Shown: one piece after another, positions 18,321 through 27,296 of the stretch | Layout of the letters: every line of letters starts with the position of its first letter | Position numbering within the stretch: the stretch's first letter is position 1 | Assembly: GCA_902605035.1 (NCBI GenBank) | Contig: CACLBB010000011.1 | Coordinates: 1 to 35,612 of the forward strand | DNA length: 35,612 nucleotides | Origin: an uncultured Pelagibacteraceae bacterium | GTDB taxonomy: Bacteria > Pseudomonadota > Alphaproteobacteria > Pelagibacterales > Pelagibacteraceae | Direction of reading: 5' to 3' | Program-made: the position numbers and the translations under genes | Notes under the pieces: generated by a model | Databases searched by the model: none | What the model saw: the letters and a program-made list of their open reading frames with translations, nothing else | Told to the model about the DNA's origin: nothing

Positions 18321-18956
18321 ATGAAATTTCAATTATTAAATATAGATGGTTCAAAATCAGACTCAATTGAAATATCTGACAAAATAGTAAAGGCAAAAGT
18401 GAATTATAAATTAATAAAGTATGTCATTGATTGGCAACTCAACCATGCTAAGCCAAGAGTTGCTAAAACCAAACAAAGAAATCAAATAAGAGGCTCCACA
18501 AAGAAGATTGTTGCTCAAAAAGGTAGTGGAGGAGCCCGTCACGCTAGTAAAAAAGCACCTCTATTTGTTGGAGGTGGAATAGCTCACGGTCCAAAAGGAG
18601 ATGCATATAGAATAAAAAAAATTAATAAAAAAGTAAGAAAATTGGCCTTAGCGCAAACTTTATCAAAAAAAAACACCGATAAAAAACTTCATATATTAGC
18701 TGATGTGAAGAAGGAAATAAAAAAAACAAAGGAATTTAATAATTTTTTAGCAAAAAATAATTTATCAAACGTGCTAATCATTTCAGACTCAGATTCTCTT
18801 AAAAATATTAATAAATCCGCAAGAAATATAAAAGATGTCAAACTAATAAAGCAAGAAGGTACCAACATATATGATTTGTTTAAATATAAAAATGTAATCA
18901 TGACTTCTAGTTCAATTAAAAAATTGCAAGAAAGACTTCTCAATGAAAAAAATTAA
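18321..18956 (+). CDS. rplD: 50S ribosomal protein L4 (uL4)
   Basis: A 211-residue exit-tunnel protein. The tunnel loop region is recognisable by KPRVAKTKQRNQIRGSTKK and QKGSGGARHASKKAPLFVGGG, followed by AHGPKGDAYRIKKINKKVRKLAL. In E. coli L4 represses the S10 operon through a leader that is missing here. The last 14 bases overlap the rplW start. Its C-terminal half is very rich in Lys, Asn and Ile, as expected for this genome. Confidence 0.95.
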   Translation: MKFQLLNIDGSKSDSIEISDKIVKAKVNYKLIKYVIDWQLNHAKPRVAKTKQRNQIRGSTKKIVAQKGSGGARHASKKAPLFVGGGIAHGPKGDAYRIKKINKKVRKLALAQTLSKKNTDKKLHILADVKKEIKKTKEFNNFLAKNNLSNVLIISDSDSLKNINKSARNIKDVKLIKQEGTNIYDLFKYKNVIMTSSSIKKLQERLLNEKN

Positions 18957-19236
18957 TTACATAGATGCTATAAGAAGTCCTATTATCACTGAAAAAGCGA
19001 CTATTTTATCTGAACAAAATAAGACTGTTTTTAAAGTACATAATAAAGCTAATAAAAAAAATATTAAAAAGAATATTGAAAAATTATTTAAGGTCAATGT
19101 TGTTAAAGTAAATATTATCAATCAAAAAACTAAAGTAAAAATGAAACAGGGAAAAAAATCTTTCAAAAGTGGTTACAAAAAAGCTATTGTAACACTGAAA
19201 AAAGGTCAAAGTATTGATCTAACAACAGGAATTTAA
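18943..19236 (+). CDS. rplW: 50S ribosomal protein L23 (uL23)
   Basis: A 97-residue protein at the tunnel exit that docks trigger factor and SRP. The sequence YIDAIRSPIITEKATILSEQNKTVFKVH matches the family start, and KVNIINQKTKVKMKQGKKSFKSGYKKAIVTL is the central region. It starts inside the end of rplD (14-base overlap, different frame), so its translation is probably coupled. It is followed after 1 base by rplB. Confidence 0.95.
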   Translation: MKKINYIDAIRSPIITEKATILSEQNKTVFKVHNKANKKNIKKNIEKLFKVNVVKVNIINQKTKVKMKQGKKSFKSGYKKAIVTLKKGQSIDLTTGI

Positions 19237-19237
19237 A

Positions 19238-20068
19238 ATGGCATTAAAAACATTTAAACCATATACAAAATCAACGAGAGGAACTGTTGTTGTTGACAAA
19301 AGTAATTTGTGGAAGGGTTCACCTTACAAACCATTAACTCGTGGCCAAAATTTTACTGGAGGCAGAAATAATAATGGCCGTATTACTTCAAGACACATTG
19401 GTGGAGGTTCAAAGCATAAGTTTAGAATTATTGATTTTTTAAGAAAAAAGAAAAATGTGCCGGCAATAGTTGAGAGAATTGAGTATGATCCAAATAGGAC
19501 TGCCTATATAGCCTTAATCACTTATGAAGACAATGAAAAAGCTTATATAATTTCTCCTCAAGGATTAAAAAAAGGTGACAAAATTGAGTCAGGTAAGAAT
19601 GTTGAAATAAAAATAGGTAATTCTTTAGAGCTAAAAGATATTCCACCCGGAACATCAATACACAACGTAGAACTAATACCTGGTAATGGAGCTAAACTTG
19701 CTAGATCAGCAGGGTCTTCTATATCATTATCTGGTTATGACGGTGATTATGCTATTATCAAATTATCATCTGGAGAAACAAGAAAAGTTAATAGTTCATG
19801 CTCAGCTACAATAGGTGTGGTGTCAAATCCAGACCAAAAAAATATTAAGATTGGTAAGGCAGGAAGAAATAGATGGAGAGGAAAAAGACCTCAAACTAGA
19901 GGGGTAGCAATGAACCCAGTAGATCATCCTCACGGTGGAGGGGAGGGAAAAACCTCTGGAGGAAGAAGTCCAGTGTCTCCATGGGGGCAGTCTGCAAAAG
20001 GATTAAAAACAAGAAGGCCTCAAAGAAGTGATAAATTAATCATAACTAGAAGGAAGAAAAGAAAATAA
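19238..20068 (+). CDS. rplB: 50S ribosomal protein L2 (uL2)
   Basis: A 276-residue highly conserved protein needed for subunit association and the peptidyl transferase centre. It has [21 protein letters not shown]-type N-terminal basic sequence, the OB- and SH3-like middle, and the conserved C-terminal [16 protein letters not shown] loop with the critical histidines. Its stop overlaps the rpsS start by one base (TAATG). Confidence 0.97.
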   Translation: MALKTFKPYTKSTRGTVVVDKSNLWKGSPYKPLTRGQNFTGGRNNNGRITSRHIGGGSKHKFRIIDFLRKKKNVPAIVERIEYDPNRTAYIALITYEDNEKAYIISPQGLKKGDKIESGKNVEIKIGNSLELKDIPPGTSIHNVELIPGNGAKLARSAGSSISLSGYDGDYAIIKLSSGETRKVNSSCSATIGVVSNPDQKNIKIGKAGRNRWRGKRPQTRGVAMNPVDHPHGGGEGKTSGGRSPVSPWGQSAKGLKTRRPQRSDKLIITRRKKRK

Positions 20069-20394
20069 TGACTAGAGCTGTTTGGAAAGGACCATTTGTG
20101 CACCCAAGTTTATTAAAAAAAATTGATAAACTAAAAGATAGCCCAAATAAAAAACCTATTAAAACTTGGTCAAGAAATTCAACAATAATACCTGATTTTG
20201 TAGGTCACAGTTTTATGATTCACAACGGAAAAACTTTTATACCGATAACTATTTCCGAAGAAATGGTTGGCCATAAATTAGGAGAATTTGCTCCTACGAG
20301 AACATTTAAAGGACATACCCCTGCTGATAAGAAAGCAGCGGCCGTAGCAGCAGCCACGCCGTCAAAACCAGGAGAAACAAATGCAAAAAAATAA
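20068..20394 (+). CDS. rpsS: 30S ribosomal protein S19 (uS19) with Ala-rich tail
   Basis: A head protein contacting S13 and the A-site finger. The family core covers about 1-88: [56 protein letters not shown]. At 108 residues it exceeds the usual 92 or so. The additional tail (about 89-108) is Ala/Lys-rich ([18 protein letters not shown]) and encoded by unusually GC-rich codons for this region. The tail also contains the AGGAG ribosome binding site and the start of rplV (14-base overlap). Confidence 0.95.
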   Translation: MTRAVWKGPFVHPSLLKKIDKLKDSPNKKPIKTWSRNSTIIPDFVGHSFMIHNGKTFIPITISEEMVGHKLGEFAPTRTFKGHTPADKKAAAVAAATPSKPGETNAKK

Positions 20395-20749
20395 TTTAAT
20401 TGTACAAGCTGTAAATAAAAATGTTAGATGTAGTCCTAGAAAATTAGCCTTGGTATTAAATCATATTAAAGGTAAAAAAGCAGACGTTGCTTTAAAAGAT
20501 TTAGAATTTACAAGAAAAAAAATCGCTAAAGATGTAAGTAAAACTGTAAAATCTGCAATTTCAAATGCTGAAAATAATCATCAATATGATATTGATAATC
20601 TTTTCGTAAAAGAGGCTTTTGTGGGAAAATCTCTTGTAATGAAAAGATTTAGACCCAGAGCAAAAGGCAGAGCAAGTCCGATTAAAAAACCATTTAGTAG
20701 AATAACAATTATTTTAGAGGAAAAAAAAGAAAAAAAGGAAAATAAATAA
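20381..20749 (+). CDS. rplV: 50S ribosomal protein L22 (uL22)
   Basis: A 122-residue protein whose beta-hairpin lines the exit tunnel. Motifs: [49 protein letters not shown] and the basic hairpin [28 protein letters not shown] (20370-20374) is placed 6 bases before the ATG, inside rpsS. It ends in a Lys/Glu-rich tail and a TAATG overlap with rpsC. Confidence 0.95.
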   Translation: MQKNNLIVQAVNKNVRCSPRKLALVLNHIKGKKADVALKDLEFTRKKIAKDVSKTVKSAISNAENNHQYDIDNLFVKEAFVGKSLVMKRFRPRAKGRASPIKKPFSRITIILEEKKEKKENK

Positions 20750-21435
20750 TGGGACAAAAAATTAATCCTATAGGTTTAAGACTTGGAATAAATAGAGGCT
20801 GGGATTCGACTTGGTTTGCTAAAAAGAAAGATTTCGGAAGATATTTAATAGAAGACTTTAAAATCAGAAATTATATTAAGAAAAATATTACTAATTCTGG
20901 TGTGTCTGAAATTATGATAGAGAGATCATCAAAAAAGTGCACTGTTTCTATTCATACTTCTAGACCTGGGTTTGTTATTGGAAAAAAAGGTGCAGATATA
21001 GAAAAGATTAAGAAAAATATAATGAAAATTACAAACGGCGATGTAAATGTAAATATTAAAGAGATTAAAAAACCAGAGTTAAACTCGAACTTAGTTGCAG
21101 AAAATATTGCTCAACAACTAGTAAAAAGAATAGCTTATAGAAGAGCGATGAAGAGAGCAATGCAGTCAGCAATGAGACTGAACGCTAAAGGTATTAAAGT
21201 GATGCTGAGTGGTAGACTAGCGGGTAATGAGATAGCTAGAACTGAGTGGCTACGAGAAGGAAGTATACCATCTCATACTTTAAGAGCGGATATAGATTAT
21301 GGTTTTGCAGAAGCTTTGACTACATATGGTATTATAGGAGTTAAAGTTTGGATTTATAAAGGGGAATTAATGGCAAAAGACGTTGATAAGGAAAAAAAAG
21401 AAAGGGTTAAAAATGCTACAGCCAGTAAGAACTAA
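20749..21435 (+). CDS. rpsC: 30S ribosomal protein S3 (uS3)
   Basis: A 228-residue protein at the mRNA entry channel. It begins [23 protein letters not shown], has the KH-domain motif [17 protein letters not shown] (about 73-89), and the C-terminal domain with [19 protein letters not shown]-like basic helix and [13 protein letters not shown]. The last 23 bases overlap the rplP start in another frame. The tail [15 protein letters not shown] is basic. Confidence 0.96.
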   Translation: MGQKINPIGLRLGINRGWDSTWFAKKKDFGRYLIEDFKIRNYIKKNITNSGVSEIMIERSSKKCTVSIHTSRPGFVIGKKGADIEKIKKNIMKITNGDVNVNIKEIKKPELNSNLVAENIAQQLVKRIAYRRAMKRAMQSAMRLNAKGIKVMLSGRLAGNEIARTEWLREGSIPSHTLRADIDYGFAEALTTYGIIGVKVWIYKGELMAKDVDKEKKERVKNATASKN

Positions 21436-21817
21436 GTATAGAAAAGCATTTAAAGGAAGAATACATGGCAAAGCATCAAGAGCAATAAAACTAAACTATG
21501 GTCAGTTTGGTTTAAAAGCTATGGAACCAGATAGGGTTATAGGAAAACAAATTGAGGCAGCAAGAGTTGCTTTGACTAGATATATGAAAAGAACAGGAAA
21601 AGTGTGGACTAGAATATTTCCAAACATTCCAGTTTCTAAAAAACCCACAGAAGTACGTATGGGTAAAGGAAAAGGTTCTCCTGAATACTACGCTTGTAGA
21701 GTAAAACCTGGAAGAATCATTTTTGAAGTGGACGGAGTAACGGAAGAAGTTGCAAAGATAGCTTTATATAAGGCTTCAGCTAAATTACCTATTAAAACAA
21801 AATTTGTGAAAAGATAA
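21413..21817 (+). CDS. rplP: 50S ribosomal protein L16 (uL16)
   Basis: A 134-residue protein organising the A-site region of 23S rRNA. It starts [19 protein letters not shown] and includes [20 protein letters not shown] and the exposed loop [24 protein letters not shown] choose the ATG at 21413 because it gives the conserved MLQPxRTKYRK N-terminus; an earlier in-frame ATG inside rpsC would add ten residues unlike the family. It is followed 4 bases later by rpmC. Confidence 0.95.
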   Translation: MLQPVRTKYRKAFKGRIHGKASRAIKLNYGQFGLKAMEPDRVIGKQIEAARVALTRYMKRTGKVWTRIFPNIPVSKKPTEVRMGKGKGSPEYYACRVKPGRIIFEVDGVTEEVAKIALYKASAKLPIKTKFVKR

Positions 21818-21821
21818 TATT

Positions 21822-22004
21822 ATGGCAAAAAAAATAGAAGATAAAAAATTAACTAAGGATCAGGCAAATAAAAAAATTCAGTCTTTGAAGAAGGAATTGT
21901 TTAACATTAGGTTTAAAAAGGTAAATAATCAAGTAGATAATCCTGCTCAATATAATGAAATTAAAAAAAATATAGCTAGATTGTATACAAATATAAAAAA
22001 ATAA
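21822..22004 (+). CDS. rpmC: 50S ribosomal protein L29 (uL29)
   Basis: A 60-residue helical protein next to L23 at the tunnel exit. The pattern [40 protein letters not shown] matches the L29 two-helix hairpin, with the FNxRF centre and the IKKxIAR motif. The start is preceded by TAATATT with no Shine-Dalgarno. rpsQ follows after 1 base. Confidence 0.93.
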   Translation: MAKKIEDKKLTKDQANKKIQSLKKELFNIRFKKVNNQVDNPAQYNEIKKNIARLYTNIKK

Positions 22005-22005
22005 A

Positions 22006-22233
22006 ATGACTAAAAAAGTATTAAAAGGCGTAGTAACAAGTGCTAAAAGCAACAAAACAATTGTCGTTGAAGTAACTAGAAAATTTAAACATCCTTTTTA
22101 TGAAAAAGTAATAAAAAGAACTAAGAAATATCACGCACATGATGAGCAAAATAAATTTAAGGAAGGCCAAAAAGTTTCAATTGTAGAATGCAAACCAATC
22201 TCGAAAAAAAAAACTTGGGAGGTTATTAAATAA
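22006..22233 (+). CDS. rpsQ: 30S ribosomal protein S17 (uS17)
   Basis: A 75-residue OB-fold 16S rRNA-binding protein needed early in 30S assembly. Motifs: [39 protein letters not shown] and the C-terminal [17 protein letters not shown]. The stop overlaps rplN by one base (TAATG). Confidence 0.95.
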   Translation: MTKKVLKGVVTSAKSNKTIVVEVTRKFKHPFYEKVIKRTKKYHAHDEQNKFKEGQKVSIVECKPISKKKTWEVIK

Positions 22234-22601
22234 TGATCCAAGTTCAAACAGAACTAATGGTAGCTGATAACACAGGAGCAAAAAGAGTTGAGTGCATCAA
22301 AGTTTTAGGTGGATCAAAACGAAGATATGCTTCTGTTGGTGATCTGATTGTTATTAGCGTTAAAGACGCTATACCAAAAGGTAAGGTAAAAAAAGGTGCG
22401 GTTCATAAAGCAGTAGTTGTAAGAACTAGAAAAGAAATTTATAGAGATGACGGGTCGAAGGTACAATTTGATACTAACGCTGTTGTTTTAACTGATGAAA
22501 AAGGTGAACCAATAGGTACTAGAATATTTGGACCAGTAACAAGAGAACTTAGAACTAGAGGTCATACAAAAATTATATCTCTAGCTCCAGAGGTACTTTA
22601 A
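22233..22601 (+). CDS. rplN: 50S ribosomal protein L14 (uL14)
   Basis: A 122-residue protein at the subunit interface, near bridge B8. The conserved sequence [20 protein letters not shown] begins the protein, with [25 protein letters not shown] and [20 protein letters not shown] following. No insertions or deletions are seen. It overlaps rplX by one base (TAATG). Confidence 0.97.
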   Translation: MIQVQTELMVADNTGAKRVECIKVLGGSKRRYASVGDLIVISVKDAIPKGKVKKGAVHKAVVVRTRKEIYRDDGSKVQFDTNAVVLTDEKGEPIGTRIFGPVTRELRTRGHTKIISLAPEVL

Positions 22602-22852
22602 TGATTTTAAAAAAAGGAACACAAGTAAAAATTATATCAGGAAAAGACAAAGGTAAAACGGGAGAAATCTTGGAAATAAATAAGAAATTAGATAAAGTTA
22701 AAGTAAAAGCTATAAATATGGTTAAAAAACATCTTAAACCCACTAAAGAAAACAAAGGTGGAATAGTATCTAAAGAAAGTTTTATACATAATTCAAATGT
22801 TAAAAATTTAGATCAGAATAAAAAAGAAAAAAAGGCAATAGGTAAAAAATGA
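22601..22852 (+). CDS. rplX: 50S ribosomal protein L24 (uL24)
   Basis: An assembly initiator protein with one KOW domain near the N-terminus (KKGTQVKIISGKDKGKTGEI, then VKVKAINMVKKHLKP). At 83 residues it is shorter than the 104 of E. coli, missing part of the C-terminal region and ending in a Lys-rich stretch. Its stop overlaps the rplE start as ATGA. It is likely functional, since the RNA-binding KOW core is whole. Confidence 0.92.
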   Translation: MILKKGTQVKIISGKDKGKTGEILEINKKLDKVKVKAINMVKKHLKPTKENKGGIVSKESFIHNSNVKNLDQNKKEKKAIGKK

Positions 22853-23400
22853 TACCAAGATTAAAAATTTCTTACGATAAAGACATAATAAGTAAGTTAA
22901 TGAGTAAATTAAACCTTAAAAACAAGAACGAGGTTCCAAAAATTAAAAAGATTATTTTAAATATGGGATTAGGAGAAGACGGCTCTGATGGAAAAAAATT
23001 AAAAGCTTGCGTTGACGATATGGCTTTAATTTCTGGTCAGAAACCAATTATTACAAAATTTAAAAAATCAATATCAAATTTCAAAACAAGAAAAGGTTCG
23101 AACGCTGGTGTGAAAGTAACTTTAAGATCAAATAAAATGTATGAGTTTATAGATAGACTAGTTAATATTGCTTTACCAAGAATCAAAGACTTTAGAGGTC
23201 TCTCTACAAAAAGCATTGATACTTCATTTAATTATTCATTTGGAATAAAAGAACATATTATATTTCCTGAAGTTAATTTTGATAAAGTCGACAAGATTAG
23301 AGGATTAGACATTACAATAGCAACCACTAGTAAAACAAAAGAGGGAACTTTTGAATTATTAAAAGAATTCAACTTCCCAATCAACAATAAAAGCAACTGA
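22849..23400 (+). CDS. rplE: 50S ribosomal protein L5 (uL5)
   Basis: A 183-residue 5S rRNA-binding protein of the central protuberance. Motifs: VPKIKKIILNMGLGE, ALISGQKPIITKFKKSISNFKTRKG, RLVNIALPRIKDFRGLS and the C-terminal GLDITIATTSKTKEGTFELLKEFNFP. It starts in an ATGA overlap with rplX. It stops in TGA, and the stop region supplies GAGG as the ribosome binding site for rpsN. Confidence 0.96.
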   Translation: MIPRLKISYDKDIISKLMSKLNLKNKNEVPKIKKIILNMGLGEDGSDGKKLKACVDDMALISGQKPIITKFKKSISNFKTRKGSNAGVKVTLRSNKMYEFIDRLVNIALPRIKDFRGLSTKSIDTSFNYSFGIKEHIIFPEVNFDKVDKIRGLDITIATTSKTKEGTFELLKEFNFPINNKSN

Positions 23401-23407
23401 GGTAAAA

Positions 23408-23713
23408 ATGGCAAAAAAAAGTGCGATACAAAAAAATCTTAGAAGAATGAAGTTAGTAGAAAAATATAAAAAAAAGAGAGCTGAATTAAAAAAAATTATT
23501 AAAAATAAAAAATTAGAGCTATCAGAGAGATTTGCAGCTCAATTAAAATTGAATAAATTGCCGAAAAACTCTGCAAAAATTAGAGTAAGAAATCGCTGTG
23601 AAATATCAGGAAGACCTCACGGTGTATATAGAAAACTAAAAATTTCAAGAATTGCATTAAGAGACATGGCCTCTTCGGGTAAAATTCCTGGAATTACTAA
23701 ATCGAGCTGGTAG
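23408..23713 (+). CDS. rpsN: 30S ribosomal protein S14 (uS14, zinc-independent form)
   Basis: A 101-residue S14 with the C-terminal core NRCEISGRPHGVYRKLKISRIALRDMASSGKIPG. Only one cysteine is present, so the CxxC...CxxC zinc knuckle of the short form is missing: this is the longer zinc-free type usual in proteobacteria. GAGG overlapping the rplE stop is the ribosome binding site. Confidence 0.95.
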   Translation: MAKKSAIQKNLRRMKLVEKYKKKRAELKKIIKNKKLELSERFAAQLKLNKLPKNSAKIRVRNRCEISGRPHGVYRKLKISRIALRDMASSGKIPGITKSSW

Positions 23714-23720
23714 GAGAAAT

Positions 23721-24119
23721 ATGACATTAACAGATCCAATAGGAGATATGTTTTCAAGAATTAGAAATGGTCAAATGAGATCACTTAATTCTATAGAAAT
23801 ACCTTCATCAAATTTTAGAAAAAACATATTAAAAATACTTAAAGATGAAGGTTATATTAAAGATTTTTATATTGAGAAATCAGAAAATAATAAGACAAAT
23901 TTGAAGATTAATCTTAAATATTATGAGGGCGATCCTGTAATAAAAGAAATTAAGAGAATTTCTAAACCTGGTAGAAGAGTTTATTCAAGAGCTAATAGTA
24001 TACCTAGAGTAATGAACGGTTTAGGTTTAGCCATTCTATCTACACCAAAAGGAGTGATGAGTGATACTGAAGCAAGAAAAAATAATGTTGGTGGGGAAAT
24101 AATTTGTAGGATATTTTAA
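23721..24119 (+). CDS. rpsH: 30S ribosomal protein S8 (uS8)
   Basis: A 132-residue central-domain 16S rRNA-binding protein. It begins MTLTDPIGDMFSRIRNGQ and has KRISKPGRRVYSRANSIPRV and the end GLAILSTPKGVMSDTEARKNNVGGEIIC. GGAG 7 bases before the ATG is one of the clearest ribosome binding sites in the window. In E. coli S8 regulates the spc operon by binding within the rplX-rplE mRNA region; whether it does so here cannot be told by eye. TAATG overlap with rplF. Confidence 0.96.
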   Translation: MTLTDPIGDMFSRIRNGQMRSLNSIEIPSSNFRKNILKILKDEGYIKDFYIEKSENNKTNLKINLKYYEGDPVIKEIKRISKPGRRVYSRANSIPRVMNGLGLAILSTPKGVMSDTEARKNNVGGEIICRIF

Positions 24120-24661
24120 TGTCAAAAATTGGAAAAAAAAATATAACAATACCAAAAGAGTCATCTATTAAAATAGAGGGACCAAACTTAACTATTACTG
24201 GACCAAAAGGCTCAAAAACATTGAGTATTAATGACAAAATTTTTTCTTCTAAATTAACAGAAAACGAGTTTCAAATAGCACCACTTTCAAAAAAAGTTGA
24301 CAAAAAAACATCAATTATGTGGGGAACATATAGAAGTCTTATAAATAATGCGATTTTAGGTGTTTCATCTGGTCATGAAAAAGTTTTGGAATTAAATGGA
24401 GTCGGTTTTAGAGCCAATATCAAGGGTGAAAATCTTAACTTACAAATTGGTTTTAGTCATGAAGTAAATTTTAAGATACCAAAGGATATTAAAATTGTAG
24501 TAGAGAAACAAACAACCATTAAGATTAATGGGGTAGATAAAGATTTAGTTTCCAAAATAGCAGCTGATATTAAAAACCTTAAACCCGTTGAACCTTATAA
24601 AGGTAAAGGAATTAAGGAAAAAGGTCAGTTCATCCTTAGGAAGGAAGGAAAGAAAAAATAA
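24119..24661 (+). CDS. rplF: 50S ribosomal protein L6 (uL6)
   Basis: A 180-residue protein with two similar RNA-binding domains near the sarcin-ricin loop. Motifs include [52 protein letters not shown] and the C-terminal [21 protein letters not shown]. Its end is Lys-rich. One-base TAATG overlaps join it to rpsH before and rplR after. Confidence 0.96.
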   Translation: MSKIGKKNITIPKESSIKIEGPNLTITGPKGSKTLSINDKIFSSKLTENEFQIAPLSKKVDKKTSIMWGTYRSLINNAILGVSSGHEKVLELNGVGFRANIKGENLNLQIGFSHEVNFKIPKDIKIVVEKQTTIKINGVDKDLVSKIAADIKNLKPVEPYKGKGIKEKGQFILRKEGKKK

Positions 24662-25014
24662 TGAGAAAAATAAGCAATAAAATGAAAAGAAAATTAAGAA
24701 ATAGAAAAAAACTAAAAAAAGTAAATAGCAATAGGTACAGATTATCTGTATCTAAATCACTTAAGAATCTTTTTGCACAAATTATAGACGATAAACAAAA
24801 AAAAACATTAGTTTCAGCCTCTTCTATTGAAAAAGAATTTAACAAAAGCAAAACTAAAAAATTGGAAAAATCAAATTTAATTGGAGAACTTCTTGCGAAA
24901 AGAGCAAAGGAAAAAAATATAAGTAATGTTTATTTTGATAGAGGTGAATATAAATATCACGGTAGAATTAAAGCATTTGCAGAAACATTAAGAAAAAAAG
25001 GATTAAAATTTTAA
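24661..25014 (+). CDS. rplR: 50S ribosomal protein L18 (uL18)
   Basis: A 117-residue 5S rRNA-binding protein. The N-terminal tail is strongly basic ([20 protein letters not shown]), followed by [49 protein letters not shown]. It begins in a TAATG overlap with rplF, and rpsE follows one base after its stop. Confidence 0.94.
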   Translation: MRKISNKMKRKLRNRKKLKKVNSNRYRLSVSKSLKNLFAQIIDDKQKKTLVSASSIEKEFNKSKTKKLEKSNLIGELLAKRAKEKNISNVYFDRGEYKYHGRIKAFAETLRKKGLKF

Positions 25015-25015
25015 T

Positions 25016-25531
25016 ATGTCAGATAATAGAAAAGTTGAAAGTGATATAAAAGAAAAGCTAGTTGCCATTAATAGAATTACGAAAGTTGTTAAAGGAGGAA
25101 GAAGATTTGGATTTGCAGCTTTGGTTGTTGTTGGTAATCAGAAAGGTTCAGTTGGAATAGGTCAAGGAAAATCAAAACAAGTTCCGGATGCTATTAAAAA
25201 GGCAACAGAAGTTGCAAAACGGAACTTAATTCAAATTCCCTTAAAAGAAGGGAGAACCTTACATCATGATGTTAAAGGCAAAAATGGTTCTGGGAAAGTT
25301 TTTATGAGAGCCGCACCTGCAGGTACAGGCATCATAGCTGGGGGTGCAATACGTTCAGTTTGTGAAGTTTTAGGAATACAAGATGTAGTCGCAAAATCTT
25401 TGGGATCAGCTAATCCACATAATGTTCTAAAAGCTTGTGTAAATGGTCTTAGATCACAAAATTCACCAAAAATTTTATCTGCAATCAGAGGAAAAAAAAT
25501 TTCTGATATTGTTCAAAAAAGAGAATCATAA
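25016..25531 (+). CDS. rpsE: 30S ribosomal protein S5 (uS5)
   Basis: A 171-residue protein at the mRNA entrance, important for accuracy. It has the dsRNA-binding fold start ([25 protein letters not shown]), [23 protein letters not shown] and the second domain [23 protein letters not shown]. rplO begins 2 bases after its stop: rpmD (L30), which usually sits between them, is absent. Confidence 0.96.
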   Translation: MSDNRKVESDIKEKLVAINRITKVVKGGRRFGFAALVVVGNQKGSVGIGQGKSKQVPDAIKKATEVAKRNLIQIPLKEGRTLHHDVKGKNGSGKVFMRAAPAGTGIIAGGAIRSVCEVLGIQDVVAKSLGSANPHNVLKACVNGLRSQNSPKILSAIRGKKISDIVQKRES

Positions 25532-25533
25532 TT

Positions 25534-25977
25534 ATGGAATTAAATAAACTATTAAAAAATAATAAAAAGAAATTAAGAGTTGGAAGAGGAATAGGTTCTG
25601 GAAGAGGTAAAACGTCTTCAAGGGGACATAAAGGCCAAAAATCAAGATCTGGAGTTTCTATTAAAAGTTTTGAGGGAGGCCAAATGCCTCTATATAGAAG
25701 ATTACCCAAAAGAGGTTTTAAAACTTTAAATAAGAAGAATACTGCGATTCTAAATTTATCAAAGATACAATCAATTTGTGAAAAAAGTCAAAAAAATGTC
25801 ATGGATTTAAAAATACTTAAAGAAGGAAAACTTATTAATAAGAAATTTTTAAAACTTAAAATTTTAGGCAAAGGTGAACTTAAAGCAAAAGTAGAAATAA
25901 CTGCTAACTTTGCGTCTAAACAAGCACAAGAGAAGATTTCAAAAGCAGGTGGAAAATTAAATATTTTAAAAAAATAA
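25534..25977 (+). CDS. rplO: 50S ribosomal protein L15 (uL15)
   Basis: A 147-residue protein with a long Gly/Arg-rich N-terminal arm (RVGRGIGSGRGKTSSRGHKGQ and SRSGVSIKSFEGGQMPLYRRLPKRGF) that threads into 23S rRNA, and a C-terminal globular domain ending ANFASKQAQEKISKAGGKLNIL. The start follows TCATAATT with no Shine-Dalgarno. It directly precedes secY, as in most bacteria. Confidence 0.95.
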   Translation: MELNKLLKNNKKKLRVGRGIGSGRGKTSSRGHKGQKSRSGVSIKSFEGGQMPLYRRLPKRGFKTLNKKNTAILNLSKIQSICEKSQKNVMDLKILKEGKLINKKFLKLKILGKGELKAKVEITANFASKQAQEKISKAGGKLNILKK

Positions 25978-25983
25978 TTTATT

Positions 25984-27288
25984 ATGTCTGGTGAAAACTT
26001 AAATACAGCTGGAGCATTTAGTCAGGCTAAAGATCTTCAAAGTAGAATTTTATTTACTATTTTACTTTTAATTGTTTACAGACTAGGGACGTACGTTCCT
26101 TTAGCAGGGATAGATCCATCTGCCTTAAAAGATATCATGGCTAATAGTCAAAAGGGATTGTTAGGAATGTTTAACATGTTTTCTGGTGGAGCAGTAACTA
26201 GAATGGCAATTTTTGCTTTAGGAATAATGCCATACATTTCATCTTCTATTATTGTACAGTTATTGACTGGTGTTTCTGATTATTTTAAAAACCTAAAGGA
26301 GCAAGGAGAAATAGGTAGAAAAAAGATAACTCAAATAACAAGATACGGCACAGTTTTAATTGCTGCACTTCAAGGCTATGGTGTGTCAGTTGGTTTAGAA
26401 AATGCAGGCAATATAGTGATAGAGCCTGGATTAAGTTTTAGAATAATCACAACAATTTCCTTAGTGGCTGGTACAACTTTTTTAATGTGGTTAGGTGAAC
26501 AGATCACTTTAAGAGGTGTTGGTAACGGTATCTCTCTTATAATTTTTTCAGGTATTGTCGCAGAAATACCAAGAGCTTTGGCCTCAACGTTTGAACTAGG
26601 TAGAACAGGTGCATTATCTGCACTAATGATAGTTGGTATTTTTATTTTAGTAATACTTTTAGTTTTATTTATTGTTTTTTTTGAGAGAGCAATGAGAAAA
26701 ATTTTGATTAATTACCCAAAAAGGCAAGTTGGTAACAAAATGTATGGAGGAGAGTCATCACACTTACCTTTAAAAATAAATACAGCTGGCGTTATTCCTG
26801 CAATTTTTGCTTCAGCTTTATTACTTTTGCCTGTTACAATTACTAACTTTGGATTTACAGAGTCTGATTTATTTTTAAAAATTTCTTCAATGTTTACTCA
26901 AGGTCAACCGATGTATATGTTGTTATATGCCTCTGGAATTATATTTTTTGCTTTTTTTTACACATCTATTGTTTTTAATCCTAAAGAGACTGCAGAAAAT
27001 TTAAGAAAATATGGTGGCTACATACCTGGAATAAGGCCTGGAGAAAGAACAGCCGAGTATATCGAAAGTATTTTAATAAGACTGACAACAGTAGGATCAT
27101 TATATTTAACATTTGTATGCTTAATGCCAGAATTTTTAATAGCAAAATATCCTATTCCTTTTTATTTGGGAGGGACCTCAATTCTAATTGTTGTCGTTGT
27201 TGCAATGGATACTGTGACACAAGTTCAAACTAGATTAATGAGTTCGCAATACGAGTCATTAATTAGAAAGACAAAATTTGGAAAATAA
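25984..27288 (+). CDS. secY: Preprotein translocase subunit SecY
   Basis: A 434-residue inner-membrane channel of the Sec translocon with ten predicted membrane segments. The N-terminal part has LQSRILFTILLLIVYRLGTYVPLAGID. The plug/TM2 region has SGGAVTRMAIFALGIMPYISSSI; later come GEQITLRGVGNGISLIIFSGI and the cytoplasmic loop PKRQVGNKMYGGESSHLPLKIN, then RPGERTAEYIESILIRLT. The C-terminus is short. It is coupled to ribosomal proteins in the spc unit, with adk 8 bases downstream in place of rpmJ. Its partner SecE is at 3153. Confidence 0.97.
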   Translation: MSGENLNTAGAFSQAKDLQSRILFTILLLIVYRLGTYVPLAGIDPSALKDIMANSQKGLLGMFNMFSGGAVTRMAIFALGIMPYISSSIIVQLLTGVSDYFKNLKEQGEIGRKKITQITRYGTVLIAALQGYGVSVGLENAGNIVIEPGLSFRIITTISLVAGTTFLMWLGEQITLRGVGNGISLIIFSGIVAEIPRALASTFELGRTGALSALMIVGIFILVILLVLFIVFFERAMRKILINYPKRQVGNKMYGGESSHLPLKINTAGVIPAIFASALLLLPVTITNFGFTESDLFLKISSMFTQGQPMYMLLYASGIIFFAFFYTSIVFNPKETAENLRKYGGYIPGIRPGERTAEYIESILIRLTTVGSLYLTFVCLMPEFLIAKYPIPFYLGGTSILIVVVVAMDTVTQVQTRLMSSQYESLIRKTKFGK

Positions 27289-27296
27289 TTAGTTTT

